A stretch of DNA of 64,000 nt from an uncultured Pseudodesulfovibrio sp. (GCF_963664965.1 NZ_OY761823.1:1002001-1066000); one strand, 5' to 3'; positions 18,824-26,558 are shown, numbered from the stretch's first letter. Notes: generated from the letters alone by a model not told the origin. A program made the numbers and translations.

Positions 18824-19780
18824 ATGGCAAAATCCATCAGCTTGGTACTAGGCGCGAACAGGGCAACCCTGTCCGGTCCGCGTTCGAAACAACACAGAAT
18901 CCGGCAAAACGCCAAGGCCTTTGCAAGCCGACTTCGCGAAGCCGGATTTGGGGTCCGAAAATGGACGAACATTTCCAACAAGCATTTTGCGGCGGTGGCC
19001 GACAGAATGAAAGAACAAGGCGTGGGTGACGGACGCATAGCTGAAGTGTTTTCGGCAGCCCGACACCTATGCGAAGCCTACGGCAACAGCCGCGTCAGTC
19101 CGACCAATGATGTGTTCGGCGTACAACGCGGGACTATTGCCAACCCGAACAGCAAGGCGGTTGCCCCTGAATTTGTCTTGGGGGCAATTGCCAAACTGGA
19201 AGATGAGGAATATGAGCACGGTCCTCGTTGTGCCGCTCAAATCCGTCTACAGTACGAACTTGGGTTGCGCCGGGAAGAAGCAGCCAAGCTCGACCTGACC
19301 AATGATTGGGACCGTGACGGTCGTACCCTACACATCCAATATGGTCCGAAGGGTGGACGACCGCGGACGCTGTCCAATCTGTCTGATCGGCAGCAAGATG
19401 CTCTGCAGAGCGCACTGCCCTATGTCAGTCGATCTGACAGGCCAGGGATTCATAACCTAATGCCTGAAGGCATGGGCGATAAGTGGCAAGAAAAGCTGTC
19501 CTACGCGGCAAGACTCTGCGGCTTCACCAAGCGCGAAAGCGGGTGGACCCTGCACAGCAATCGGCACGAGCGGTTTCACCATATGTATGTCGAGCACACA
19601 GGATTCCAGCCGCCCAATCAGCACGAATCCGTAGAAGCCTTCCATCAGGCTGCCCAAGACGCAGTCGGGGAAGGATGGCCCCGACTAGATGCTGAAGCCC
19701 GTGATGAAATCGAAGTGACGGCTGGACATTCCGCCGGAAGGCGCGATGTGTCCGATGCCTATCTTGGCAGTTCCTATTAG
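18824..19780 (+). CDS. Tyrosine recombinase / integrase-domain protein
   Basis: 318 residues with AAGGAG before the ATG. The N-terminal SAM-like core-binding region (about 1-100) and catalytic region (about 110-315) fit the integrase family seen on genomic islands and integrative elements. Catalytic positions are visible: arginine in YELGLRREEAAKL, HSNRHERF as the H-x-x-R box, HSAGRRD as the second histidine and DAYL for the tyrosine. It probably cuts and joins island DNA at an attachment site. A terminator and two abutting inverted repeats follow. The second, unrelated recombinase lies 450 bases downstream. Confidence 0.88.
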   Translation: MAKSISLVLGANRATLSGPRSKQHRIRQNAKAFASRLREAGFGVRKWTNISNKHFAAVADRMKEQGVGDGRIAEVFSAARHLCEAYGNSRVSPTNDVFGVQRGTIANPNSKAVAPEFVLGAIAKLEDEEYEHGPRCAAQIRLQYELGLRREEAAKLDLTNDWDRDGRTLHIQYGPKGGRPRTLSNLSDRQQDALQSALPYVSRSDRPGIHNLMPEGMGDKWQEKLSYAARLCGFTKRESGWTLHSNRHERFHHMYVEHTGFQPPNQHESVEAFHQAAQDAVGEGWPRLDAEARDEIEVTAGHSAGRRDVSDAYLGSSY

Positions 19781-19783
19781 ATG

Positions 19784-19812
19784 AAGCCCCGCCATTTCGT
19801 GCGGGGTTTTCT
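19784..19812 (+). terminator. Terminator after first recombinase gene
   Basis: A GC-rich stem (19784-19792 with 19801-19809, one G-U pair, 8-base loop) ends in a T-rich tail, right behind the stop codon at 19778-19780. Confidence 0.8.
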
Positions 19813-19822
19813 TGTGTGCGTA

Positions 19823-19865
19823 GGTTGGAGAGCGAGATTGACTACGCCAATCTCGCTCTCCAACC
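19823..19865. repeat. Perfect 18-bp inverted repeat (first of two)
   Basis: Arms 19823-19840 and 19848-19865 pair perfectly around a 7-base loop. There is no T-run. It directly abuts the second inverted repeat and lies between two recombinase genes. Confidence 0.9.
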
Positions 19866-19909
19866 ATCATCCCCATTTGTCGACCGGTAGGCCGACATAT
19901 GGGGATGAT
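19866..19909. repeat. 11-bp inverted repeat with inner stem (second of two)
   Basis: Outer arms 19866-19876 and 19899-19909 pair perfectly. An inner GTCG/CGAC stem (19879-19882 with 19893-19896) continues the hairpin after a small internal loop. It starts on the base after the first inverted repeat. Confidence 0.88.
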
Positions 19910-20073
19910 TTTGCTTTAGAGAATGGATCGTTTTGAGGGCATTCAATTTTTTTTGGGAAATTTGGCCCGTGCCCGTCAGATCGGTTTGACTTTTCAAATA
20001 CCGATAGTGTCAAAGTGAAGGGTTGGCCGAGTTTTTGGGCGTGATTGCCCCCTGGAAATGACAACCCGGAAGA

Positions 20074-20412
20074 ATGATGACCTTTGACACCAATCTGAAG
20101 ACCCGCGTATTATCGGCCAAGGACGTTGCTGCGTTCTTGGGTAAAAGCGTGGACTGGGTCTATGACCATGCCGAAGAAATCGGCGGCGTCAAACGTGGTG
20201 GGTCGTGGTTCTTCCCGAATGAGGAAGATATTTATGACCGTCTATTTCAAAGCCGGAAAAGGGTACCGGTTCGATTTCATGGCAAAGGGCAAACGTCACA
20301 CCAAGGCGTGGTTCAAAACGAAACGGGCTGCAAAAGCAGCCGAAGCCGAAAAAAGAAAGGAAGTAAAAAGACAGCTGGCAATGGCAGCCCAGGGCGACAT
20401 GGACTTGCTTGA
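20074..20412 (+). CDS. Excisionase-like helix-turn-helix protein
   Basis: A 112-codon frame whose first about 60 residues form a MerR/excisionase-type DNA-binding domain (VLSAKDVAAFLGKSVDWVYD, then GGSWFFPNEEDIYDRLF). From about 20234 on, its frame overlaps the integrase gene out of frame and the sequence becomes basic and low in complexity, so only the N-terminal part looks conserved. GGAAGA precedes two ATGs at 20074 and 20077. Such small proteins usually direct recombination or regulate the neighbouring integrase; translation of the two is probably coupled. The C-terminal half may be incidental. Confidence 0.7.
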   Translation: MMTFDTNLKTRVLSAKDVAAFLGKSVDWVYDHAEEIGGVKRGGSWFFPNEEDIYDRLFQSRKRVPVRFHGKGQTSHQGVVQNETGCKSSRSRKKKGSKKTAGNGSPGRHGLA

Positions 20413-21313
20413 TATGTTGAACCTGCGGCTTGATTACCTTCTTGAGCGAGCATACTCGGATTCGCATTATAAGAAGAGCAAGTATGCTGCTCAACGTCTG
20501 CTGGACTACTTGGGCAACGTGCCGTGCAGCACGATCACCCGCCTGATGGCAGATGATTTCCTGATGGGCCGGGTAAAGGCAAACGGCCCGGTGGCAGGTA
20601 ACAATGACCTCAAAGTGATTCGAGCAGCATTTTCGTGGGCCATGAAACGAGGCCAGCGATTTATCCAAGAAAATCCGTTTGCGGGTTTGGAGTCGTTCCC
20701 GAGTGACAAGCCCAAGGAAAAGAAGCTGACTCCAACCAGCGCCGAACTTGATCGCATCATCGAAGCAGCCAAGCCTGAAAATCGGGCTTACCTGTGGGTG
20801 CTGCGTGAGACCTTGGCCCGAAGCATCGAAGTGCATCGCCTCAAGTGGAAGCGGGTGAACTTCAAGGACCGGTATGTCGAGCTCAAGACGTACAAGAATA
20901 AGAACCGGGAACCGGTTTTGCGCCAGGTTCCCATGACGGACAAGTTGTATGAAGTGTTGTCCGAATTGTACACCGAGCGTGACCCCGATAAGGAATGGGT
21001 GTTCTGGACAAGGGGCTACAACCCCAAGACCCGTAAGATGGAAGAAGGGCCGTACAAGAAAGGTCGATACAAGATGCTCAAGACGACCTGTGAAAATGCC
21101 AAGGTGGACTACTACAGTTTCCACCGCTTCAGAGCATCGGGTGCATCGGTCATGGACAACAACGGTGCCTTGCTTCCCGGCATCCAGCGGGTCCTTGGGC
21201 ACGCAGACCGTCGAAGCACGGAAATCTACCTTGAAAGGCTCCGTGACGTGGAACGCGATGCCATGGATGTCTATGAAAGGGAAAGCCGCAAGGATGATGG
21301 TAAAGTTGCATAG
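20234..21313 (+). CDS. Phage-type tyrosine integrase
   Basis: 359 residues from the ATG at 20234 (GAGGA upstream); a longer frame opens at 20126 but would run through the helix-turn-helix gene. The start MTVYFKAGKGYRFDF is the arm-binding beta strand of the integrase DNA-binding domain, then a SAM-like core-binding region and the catalytic domain. The catalytic residues are all visible: ARSIEVHRLKW (Arg), ELKTYKNKN (Lys), FHRFRASG (H-x-x-R), LGHADRRSTEIYL (His and Tyr). It probably integrates the island; the attachment site may lie just downstream, before 21500, where the AT-rich stretch ends. Confidence 0.93.
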   Translation: MTVYFKAGKGYRFDFMAKGKRHTKAWFKTKRAAKAAEAEKRKEVKRQLAMAAQGDMDLLDMLNLRLDYLLERAYSDSHYKKSKYAAQRLLDYLGNVPCSTITRLMADDFLMGRVKANGPVAGNNDLKVIRAAFSWAMKRGQRFIQENPFAGLESFPSDKPKEKKLTPTSAELDRIIEAAKPENRAYLWVLRETLARSIEVHRLKWKRVNFKDRYVELKTYKNKNREPVLRQVPMTDKLYEVLSELYTERDPDKEWVFWTRGYNPKTRKMEEGPYKKGRYKMLKTTCENAKVDYYSFHRFRASGASVMDNNGALLPGIQRVLGHADRRSTEIYLERLRDVERDAMDVYERESRKDDGKVA

Positions 21314-21347
21314 CAATTTAACACACGCGGTTTACACACAAACATCA

Positions 21348-21379
21348 AACGGGTTGCAGACGTCAGTCAGCAACCCGTT
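21348..21379 (+). terminator. Hairpin after integrase gene
   Basis: Inverted repeat 21348-21357 with 21370-21379 (10 bp), 34 bases behind the integrase stop, without a clear T-run. Confidence 0.5.
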
Positions 21380-21428
21380 GAAAACAGTAAAGAAGAGCCA
21401 ATAGTCACACATGAAAGTCGTGGCTATT

Positions 21429-21461
21429 CCAAAGGGTTACGACCCTTTGGCCGCCGGAGGC
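21429..21461. repeat. Hairpin plus GCCGCCGGAGGC dispersed motif
   Basis: A 9-bp stem with a TACG loop (21429-21437 with 21442-21450) runs into GCCGCCGGAGGC (21450-21461). The same motif follows a palindrome at 26937-26977 and lies, inverted, at 26438-26449. It sits at the right edge of the island and may also end the convergent yhhQ transcript. Confidence 0.6.
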
Positions 21462-21506
21462 GAAATCACCCGTCTTCGCCGCGAAGCGGCATCACCTTTT
21501 GTATTC

Positions 21507-22136
21507 TTACACGGCGGCAGGCCGGACCTTGCCCCGCAGTGTGGCGACGAGCGCGTACACGACCGGTGTGTCGAGGGCCGCGATGGCGAGTTTTACCAGC
21601 CACTGGCCGAAAATGATTTCACCCACGGGCAGGACGCCGTAAAAGGCCACGGTGACGAAAATGGTGGAGTCGATGAGTTGCGACAGCATGGTGGACAGGT
21701 TGTTTCTGAGCCACAGGGCGCGTCCGTTCGTGCGGTCCTTGAGCAGGTGGAACAGCCAGATGTCGTGCTGCTGGCTGACGAAGTAGGCGAGCAGCGAGGC
21801 CGCCACGATACGCGGCGTGCTGCCGATGACTGAAGCGAAAGCTTCTTGGTTCTGCCAGAACGGCGCTCCGGGCCAGTACACGGAAAGGCCGGTCAGCAGG
21901 GTGACGGCTACCAGCGCCACGAAACCGCAGGTCACGGCTTCTCCGGCGACCTTTTTGCCCCATATCTCGCTGATGACGTCGGACACGACGAAAGTCAGGG
22001 AATAGGCCAGCACCCCGGCGGGCACGGCTAGTCCGAAGACCATGATGATTTTACTGGAAATGACGGCAGCGGAAATCAGCCCGCAGACGAACAGGCTGAG
22101 CAGCAAGGCATAAGCCTTGCGTTCGAAGGAATTCAT
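21507..22136 (-). CDS. yhhQ: Queuosine precursor transporter (YhhQ, VUT family)
   Basis: 209 residues from the ATG at 22134-22136 with GGGAGA upstream; the frame is open to 22325 but those codons look non-coding. Five to six membrane segments and the family stretch LTFVVSDVISEIWGKKVAGE place it in the VUT/YhhQ family, which imports queuosine precursors such as preQ0 or preQ1. It is divergent from queF, 159 bases away, which supports the role. Inner membrane. Confidence 0.93.
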   Translation of the reverse strand: MNSFERKAYALLLSLFVCGLISAAVISSKIIMVFGLAVPAGVLAYSLTFVVSDVISEIWGKKVAGEAVTCGFVALVAVTLLTGLSVYWPGAPFWQNQEAFASVIGSTPRIVAASLLAYFVSQQHDIWLFHLLKDRTNGRALWLRNNLSTMLSQLIDSTIFVTVAFYGVLPVGEIIFGQWLVKLAIAALDTPVVYALVATLRGKVRPAAV

Positions 22137-22295
22137 TGTTTTCTCCCTTGGATTGAACTGTCCAAAAGTATGGTACGAACCTGCCGCTTGGGGGAAAGAC
22201 TGTCCCCGGCGGCGCCTCTGTCTGAAAGGGGACTTGCCAGTCGCGGCGCGAAAAGTCAAAGTAGGGAGGGCCGCACTCGGCCGAAGGAGAAAAAC

Positions 22296-22793
22296 ATGTC
22301 GAAAAGTCAGGACAGGACCGGTCACCTGAAATCATTGGGCAAGGGCGGTCAGACCGAGTACCGGATGGATTCCCCGGGCACGGATATTCTTGAGGCGTTC
22401 CCCAACAATTATCCGGGGCGTCCGTATATCGTCAGCATTTCATTTCCGGAATACACGTCACTGTGCCCCATGACGGGCCAGCCGGATTTCGGCACCATCG
22501 TCATGGAATACATTCCCAACGAGAAGGTCGTCGAATCCAAGAGCTTCAAGCTCTACATGTTCGCCTACCGCAACCACAAATCGTTCATGGAAACGCTGAC
22601 CAATACCATGCTCGACGATTTCGTCGAGGTCCTCGATCCCCTGTGGTGCCGGGTGAAGGGCATCTTCGCTCCGCGCGGAGCCACGGACCTGCATGTGTTT
22701 GCAGAACATTTCAAAAAGGATTCCCCTCAGTACGAAGACGTCAGGGAAATCGTTTCGGAATGGAAACGCGAAGCACGCAAGCACGAAGCATAG
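22296..22793 (+). CDS. queF: NADPH-dependent 7-cyano-7-deazaguanine reductase
   Basis: 165 residues from the ATG at 22296 (GGAG upstream; a frame open to 22170 lacks a signal). QueF reduces preQ0 to preQ1 in queuosine synthesis. The catalytic cysteine is in YTSLCPMTGQPDFG, with the nearby aspartate, and the subfamily motif ESKSFKLYMFAYRNH is present. The length fits the short, single-domain type. A small hairpin (22269-22273 with 22278-22282) sits just before the ribosome-binding site and may affect translation. It pairs functionally with the divergent transporter gene. Confidence 0.97.
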   Translation: MSKSQDRTGHLKSLGKGGQTEYRMDSPGTDILEAFPNNYPGRPYIVSISFPEYTSLCPMTGQPDFGTIVMEYIPNEKVVESKSFKLYMFAYRNHKSFMETLTNTMLDDFVEVLDPLWCRVKGIFAPRGATDLHVFAEHFKKDSPQYEDVREIVSEWKREARKHEA

Positions 22794-22820
22794 CGTATCA
22801 TCAGGCAGAGAATTGAAAAG

Positions 22821-22847
22821 GCTCCGGGCAGTGCCCGGAGCTTTTTG
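22821..22847 (+). terminator. Terminator between queF and VOC gene
   Basis: A 9-bp perfect GC-rich stem (22821-22829 with 22833-22841, 3-base loop) followed by TTTTT. It also lies right behind the stop of the convergent VOC gene. Confidence 0.85.
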
Positions 22848-22851
22848 TTTT

Positions 22852-23454
22852 TTACTTCCAGCCGTGTCCTTTTTTCTTGAGCATGGCGAGAATCCGGCTT
22901 CCCTCACCCTCATAGCTTTCCCGCTCGTTGTCCGGGGTGGGGTGCGTTACCTTCGGCCAGACTCCGGCCTGCTGGGCAGGTCCCTTTCGTGCTTCGCGAC
23001 AGGGATCGGTGTCGGCCATGACCGGTGTCTTGCGGACATCCACACCGGGAACGGGCGCGCTGAATTCAATGGCGATGTTGTTGGGATCGAACGTGTAAAT
23101 GGACCGGATGAATCCGTGGTCCACGACTTCTGAACACCAGATGTCGGCGGCACCGAGCCGGTCCCGCAGTTCCCAGAGGTCGTCTTCATCCGCCACCTCA
23201 AACGAGACATGGTCAAAGGCGAATGGTCCCGCGACCGGGACGCCGTGGTCCTTTTGCTCAAGCGGTTCGGTTTCCGGCCATTCGAAAAACGCGATCATGT
23301 CGTGATCGGAAATCTCGAAAAAGTAGTGGCGGTATCCGGGATGACCGAGGCCGGTCACCAGCCGCATGCCGAGGAGGTCCCGCCAGAACCGGATGGTCGC
23401 GTCCATGTCCCCTGTGGCCATGGCGAGGTGATTGATGCCGGTGTATTTGACCAT
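22852..23454 (-). CDS. VOC-family (glyoxalase/dioxygenase-like) protein
   Basis: 200 residues. Two beta-alpha-beta-beta-beta modules of the vicinal oxygen chelate superfamily: GINHLAMATGDMDATIRFWR at the start and FDHVSFEV later, with NIAIEFS supplying the usual metal-binding glutamate; His8 or so and the FDH histidine are the other likely ligands. The last 60 residues are a polar extension with no family signature. The reaction (glyoxalase, dioxygenase, isomerase) is not determinable. GGGAG precedes the ATG. The stop lies next to the shared terminator with queF. Confidence 0.88.
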   Translation of the reverse strand: MVKYTGINHLAMATGDMDATIRFWRDLLGMRLVTGLGHPGYRHYFFEISDHDMIAFFEWPETEPLEQKDHGVPVAGPFAFDHVSFEVADEDDLWELRDRLGAADIWCSEVVDHGFIRSIYTFDPNNIAIEFSAPVPGVDVRKTPVMADTDPCREARKGPAQQAGVWPKVTHPTPDNERESYEGEGSRILAMLKKKGHGWK

Positions 23455-23478
23455 GGCTGTCTCCCGCCAAAAGTTTAG

Positions 23479-23967
23479 CTATTCCCGAGAATCCGCAGCT
23501 TCCAGCTCTCGTTCCACCTGTCGTCTCTTGCGGCGGAACTCGGCTTCCTTGAAACGGCGCTCTGCCGTGGGGGTCTCCAGTCGCAACGGCGGAACCGGAG
23601 TCGGCCTGCTGTCTTCGTCGAGGGCCACGTATGTCAGGTAGGCGGAGTTGGTGTGCCGCACTTCGCCGGTACGCAGGTTTTCGGCTTCCACGCGCACACC
23701 GATTTCCATGCTGGAACGGCCCACGTAGTTGAGGCTCGCCTTGAAGGTCAGCAGTTCGCCCATGTAGGCGGGTTCCTTGAATGCCATACGGTCGATGGAC
23801 ACGGTGACCACGTTGCCGCGCGAATGTTTTTTCGCAACCACGCCGCCCGCGGTGTCGATGTGCTTGAGTATGACGCCGCCGTGCAGGTTGCCTGCCGGGT
23901 TGGCGTCCTGCGGCAGGACGAGGTGCGTCATTATTATTTCCGAATCATGGGCGGATTTCGGTTCCAT
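23479..23967 (-). CDS. Hot-dog acyl-CoA thioesterase (YciA-like)
   Basis: 162 residues from the ATG at 23965-23967 with AAGGGG upstream. Family motifs are LPQDANPAGNLHGGVILKHID (the N...G...G loop with the catalytic Asp nearby) and VTVSIDRMAFKEPAYMGEL. The YciA-type enzymes hydrolyse various acyl-CoA esters in the cytoplasm as hexamers. The C-terminal 35 residues are charged and helical, beyond the hot-dog fold. The start lies one base away from the stop of the preceding 80-residue gene, so the two are co-translated. Confidence 0.92.
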   Translation of the reverse strand: MEPKSAHDSEIIMTHLVLPQDANPAGNLHGGVILKHIDTAGGVVAKKHSRGNVVTVSIDRMAFKEPAYMGELLTFKASLNYVGRSSMEIGVRVEAENLRTGEVRHTNSAYLTYVALDEDSRPTPVPPLRLETPTAERRFKEAEFRRKRRQVERELEAADSRE

Positions 23968-23968
23968 G

Positions 23969-24211
23969 TCATTCCCCTTTATGTTTTCCAAACTGGACGC
24001 GGGCTTCCCACACCAGTTTGCCTATCTTGCGGCCGAGGTCGGCCTGCCGTGCCTTCATCAAGGCTTCGGCGGCTTCCTGATTGCCCTGCTGCTTGAGCAG
24101 GGTGGCGGACTCCAGATCGCGCAGATGCTTTTCGCATTCGCGGATCAATCCGGAAAGATCCAGTGTCTCCAGTTCCTTCGGCACTCTGACCGAACGTACT
24201 TTCCTGCTCAT
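23969..24211 (-). CDS. Small helical hypothetical protein
   Basis: 80 residues, charged, largely helical (ESATLLKQQGNQEAAEALMK suggests a short coiled coil), with a strong GGGGGAG ribosome-binding site. I do not recognise a family. It directly precedes the thioesterase gene in the same transcript. Length and tight spacing make it credible as a gene. Confidence 0.65.
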   Translation of the reverse strand: MSRKVRSVRVPKELETLDLSGLIRECEKHLRDLESATLLKQQGNQEAAEALMKARQADLGRKIGKLVWEARVQFGKHKGE

Positions 24212-24343
24212 GTGGCAACTCCCCCGGTTTTCACTTTGTCATACCATAAAGTTGGCAGAACGTGATGCACGCTGTCAAGGCAGGTATTGCGGCAACCCGT
24301 TTTTTGAGGCATGTTTGCGCGAATCTGAAAAAGGAGTTTGACT

Positions 24344-24787
24344 GTGAAAAAGCTGGTCCTGACTGTTTGTGCCGTACTGCTGATCGCGCTCCCCGCGTTC
24401 GGGGATTGCGACGGTTCCGCGAAATCCATGGTAGCCAAAGGGCTCGCGCATATTGCGGAAGTCGGCCCGGAACAGGCTGCCTCCGACTTCATGACTCCGG
24501 GCGGAGCGTTCATCGAAGGCGATACGTATCTTCTTTTCTACAAGTACGACGGAACCTGCCTCGCTCTCGGGGCCAGACCGGAAATCGCAGGTAAAAACCG
24601 TTGGGATGTTCATGACCCGGACGGCGTGTATCAGATTCGTGAAATGGTGAAAAATGCCAAAGCAGGCGGCGGTTGGGTGAAATACAAATACGCCAACCCG
24701 AAAACAGGCAAGGTCCAGTTCAAGAAGACATGGGTGCAGCCCGTGCCGGATATGGACGCCTTTGTGGGCTGTGGTGTGTATTACTAA
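24344..24787 (+). CDS. Secreted single-Cache domain protein
   Basis: 147 residues from a GTG at 24344 with AAGGAG seven bases upstream. A signal peptide (KKLVLTVCAVLLIALPAFG) is followed by a single Cache-type sensory fold: DGVYQIREMVKNAKAGGGWV, YKYANPKTGKVQFKKTWVQP and a final FVGCGVYY, as in stand-alone sCache_2 proteins. Periplasmic; may bind a small carboxylate and act with a receptor elsewhere. It lies 15 bases before a small membrane protein gene in the same direction. Confidence 0.87.
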   Translation: MKKLVLTVCAVLLIALPAFGDCDGSAKSMVAKGLAHIAEVGPEQAASDFMTPGGAFIEGDTYLLFYKYDGTCLALGARPEIAGKNRWDVHDPDGVYQIREMVKNAKAGGGWVKYKYANPKTGKVQFKKTWVQPVPDMDAFVGCGVYY

Positions 24788-24802
24788 CCCGGCAAAGAGA
24801 CC

Positions 24803-25120
24803 GTGACCCTGTTCCGTTGCTTCGCCTCGTTCGTGTCCCTTGCGGGGCTGTGCATGCTCGTCTTTGTCCTGCATGACGGGATGAACGGTGTGCTTGCCGG
24901 ACATTTCTTCCCTGAAATAGATCATGCCCCGCCCCATCATTGGGGCGGGTTGCTTCTTGCCCTGCCCGTGCCGTTGCACGTCATATTCATCGGCCTGATC
25001 ATCCAGAAGCGATGGCTTTCTCCGCCGTGGGCGCGGTTTGCATGGTTCGGCATTACCGTGTCCGGCGTCTGGCTCGGAATCTCCCTGTTCGTGAAACTGT
25101 TTTTCCTGCCAACAGCCTAG
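24803..25120 (+). CDS. Small membrane protein
   Basis: 105 residues with a GTG start, three hydrophobic segments (about 8-30, 47-68, 80-102) and a His-rich loop (DHAPPHHW). I do not recognise a family. It follows the Cache protein gene closely and is likely co-transcribed. Its stop codon overlaps by four bases the stop of the convergent GTPase gene. Confidence 0.65.
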   Translation: MTLFRCFASFVSLAGLCMLVFVLHDGMNGVLAGHFFPEIDHAPPHHWGGLLLALPVPLHVIFIGLIIQKRWLSPPWARFAWFGITVSGVWLGISLFVKLFFLPTA

Positions 25121-26430
25121 CCGAACTGTTCCCGCAACACCGTCTCAAGTGTCGGGCTTGAATTGTCCCTGTACCGATAGTGGACGCGCACCAGTGGTTT
25201 TTCGACCTTGAGCAGCCCGGTTATGTCTATCGGAGTCGCGGAGATGACGACGTCGCAGTCCGTGGCGTTGATTGTCGCCTCCAGATCCCGCACCTGTTGT
25301 TTACTGTAGCCCATGGCCGGAAGCAGCGGACCGATATCCGGGTACGTCTCGAAGGTCTGTTTCAGCGTCCCTTTCAGGTACGGTCTCGGGTCCACCATGT
25401 CTGCCGCACCGAATCGTTGTGCCGCGATCATGCCTGCGCCGTATTTCATTTCGCCGTGCGTCAGCGTGGGACCGTCTTCAATTACCAGAACCCGTTTGCC
25501 GCGTATGGCGTCCGGTTCGTCCACGGTCACCTCCGAATTCGCTTCGATGATCAGTGCGCCGGGATTGTTCCTTTCGATATTATGCTTCACGGTCGCTACG
25601 TCTTCAGGCGATGCGCTGTCCACTTTGTTGATGATCGCCACGTCGCACATACGCATGTTGGTTTCGCCGGGATGGTATGTCAGCTCATGCCCTGCCCGGT
25701 GAGGATCAAATACCACGATATTTAGGTCCGGTTTGTAGAACGGCGTGTCATTGTTGCCGCCGTCCCACACGATCACGTCAGCTTCCTTTTCAGCCGCCTT
25801 CAGCACCTTTCCGTAATCCACTCCAGCGAAAACGACCGATCCCATGGCGATCACGGGTTCGTATTCCTCGCGTTCCTCGATGGTGCAGTGATGCTTTTCG
25901 AAATCTTCATACTTCTCGTATCGCTGCACCACCTGTTTCATCAAATCACCGTACGGCATGGGATGCCGGATCGTCACGACCCGCAAGCCCATGTCCTTCA
26001 GCACCCGCACGGCCTCGCGGCTGGTCTGCGATTTGCCGCAGCCCGTCCTGACAGCACAGACCGACACGATAGGTTTCTCCGCCTCGATCATGGTATACGG
26101 CGCGCCCGCGATCATGAAGTCCGCACCCGCCGCCGTCACTATCGACGCCTTGTGCATCACCTCTTCATGCCGGATGTCCGAATACGAGAACATCACCAGA
26201 TCAACGCCGTTCTCCAGTATCTCCTCCCGCAGCCGTTCATCCGAATGAATCGGAATGCCTTCAGGATACAGCCTCCCGGCCAGTTCAGCCGGATAACACC
26301 GCCCCTCAATGTCCGGTATCTGCGTGGCCGTGAAACACACCACCTCATACCGCTCATTGTCCCGGAAATAGACGTTGAAATTATGAAAATCACGCCCTGC
26401 CGCGCCCATGATAATAACTTTTTCGGTCAT
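25117..26430 (-). CDS. Cyclic 2,3-diphosphoglycerate synthetase-like GTPase
   Basis: 437 residues. The start MTEKVIIMGAAGRDFHNFN and the P-loop VCAVRTGCGKSQTSREAVR match the family related to archaeal cyclic 2,3-diphosphoglycerate synthetase, with later INKVDSASPED typical of the nucleotide-binding core. In archaea the product is a thermoprotectant; in bacteria the substrate of this family is not established, so I name it only by similarity. GGAGG lies before the ATG, inside a copy of the GCCTCCGGCGGC dispersed motif. The gene stands alone and ends tail-to-tail with the small membrane protein gene. Confidence 0.88.
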   Translation of the reverse strand: MTEKVIIMGAAGRDFHNFNVYFRDNERYEVVCFTATQIPDIEGRCYPAELAGRLYPEGIPIHSDERLREEILENGVDLVMFSYSDIRHEEVMHKASIVTAAGADFMIAGAPYTMIEAEKPIVSVCAVRTGCGKSQTSREAVRVLKDMGLRVVTIRHPMPYGDLMKQVVQRYEKYEDFEKHHCTIEEREEYEPVIAMGSVVFAGVDYGKVLKAAEKEADVIVWDGGNNDTPFYKPDLNIVVFDPHRAGHELTYHPGETNMRMCDVAIINKVDSASPEDVATVKHNIERNNPGALIIEANSEVTVDEPDAIRGKRVLVIEDGPTLTHGEMKYGAGMIAAQRFGAADMVDPRPYLKGTLKQTFETYPDIGPLLPAMGYSKQQVRDLEATINATDCDVVISATPIDITGLLKVEKPLVRVHYRYRDNSSPTLETVLREQFG

Positions 26431-26504
26431 GTGGGATGCCTCCGGCGGCCAGAGGAAGGGGGAAGGGAGACCCCCCCCTTGATTCGCCCCGTCCTAGGGG
26501 CTCA

Positions 26505-26558
26505 CCCCTTCGGGGCGATGGGAAACCCATCGTCCAAATCCGCTGTCCTGCGGATTTG
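26505..26558. repeat. Three consecutive hairpins
   Basis: CCCC-TTC-GGGG (26505-26515), CGATGGG-AAA-CCCATCG (26516-26532) and CAAATCCGC-loop-GCGGATTTG (26535-26558) follow one another with at most two bases between them. Confidence 0.8.

Noticed and set aside
20189-21316. 375-codon minus-strand frame over the integrase
   Set aside because: All catalytic integrase residues are on the plus strand; the minus frame has no family features.
4629-21414. TCACACATGA present at 4629-4638 and 21405-21414 as possible attachment repeat
   Set aside because: A 10-base match between two regions of several hundred bases is expected by chance fairly often, and it is not extended.
22137-22295. preQ1 riboswitch between yhhQ and queF
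   Set aside because: No A-rich tail pairing with a G-C-rich loop of the class I type could be recognised; only simple hairpins.
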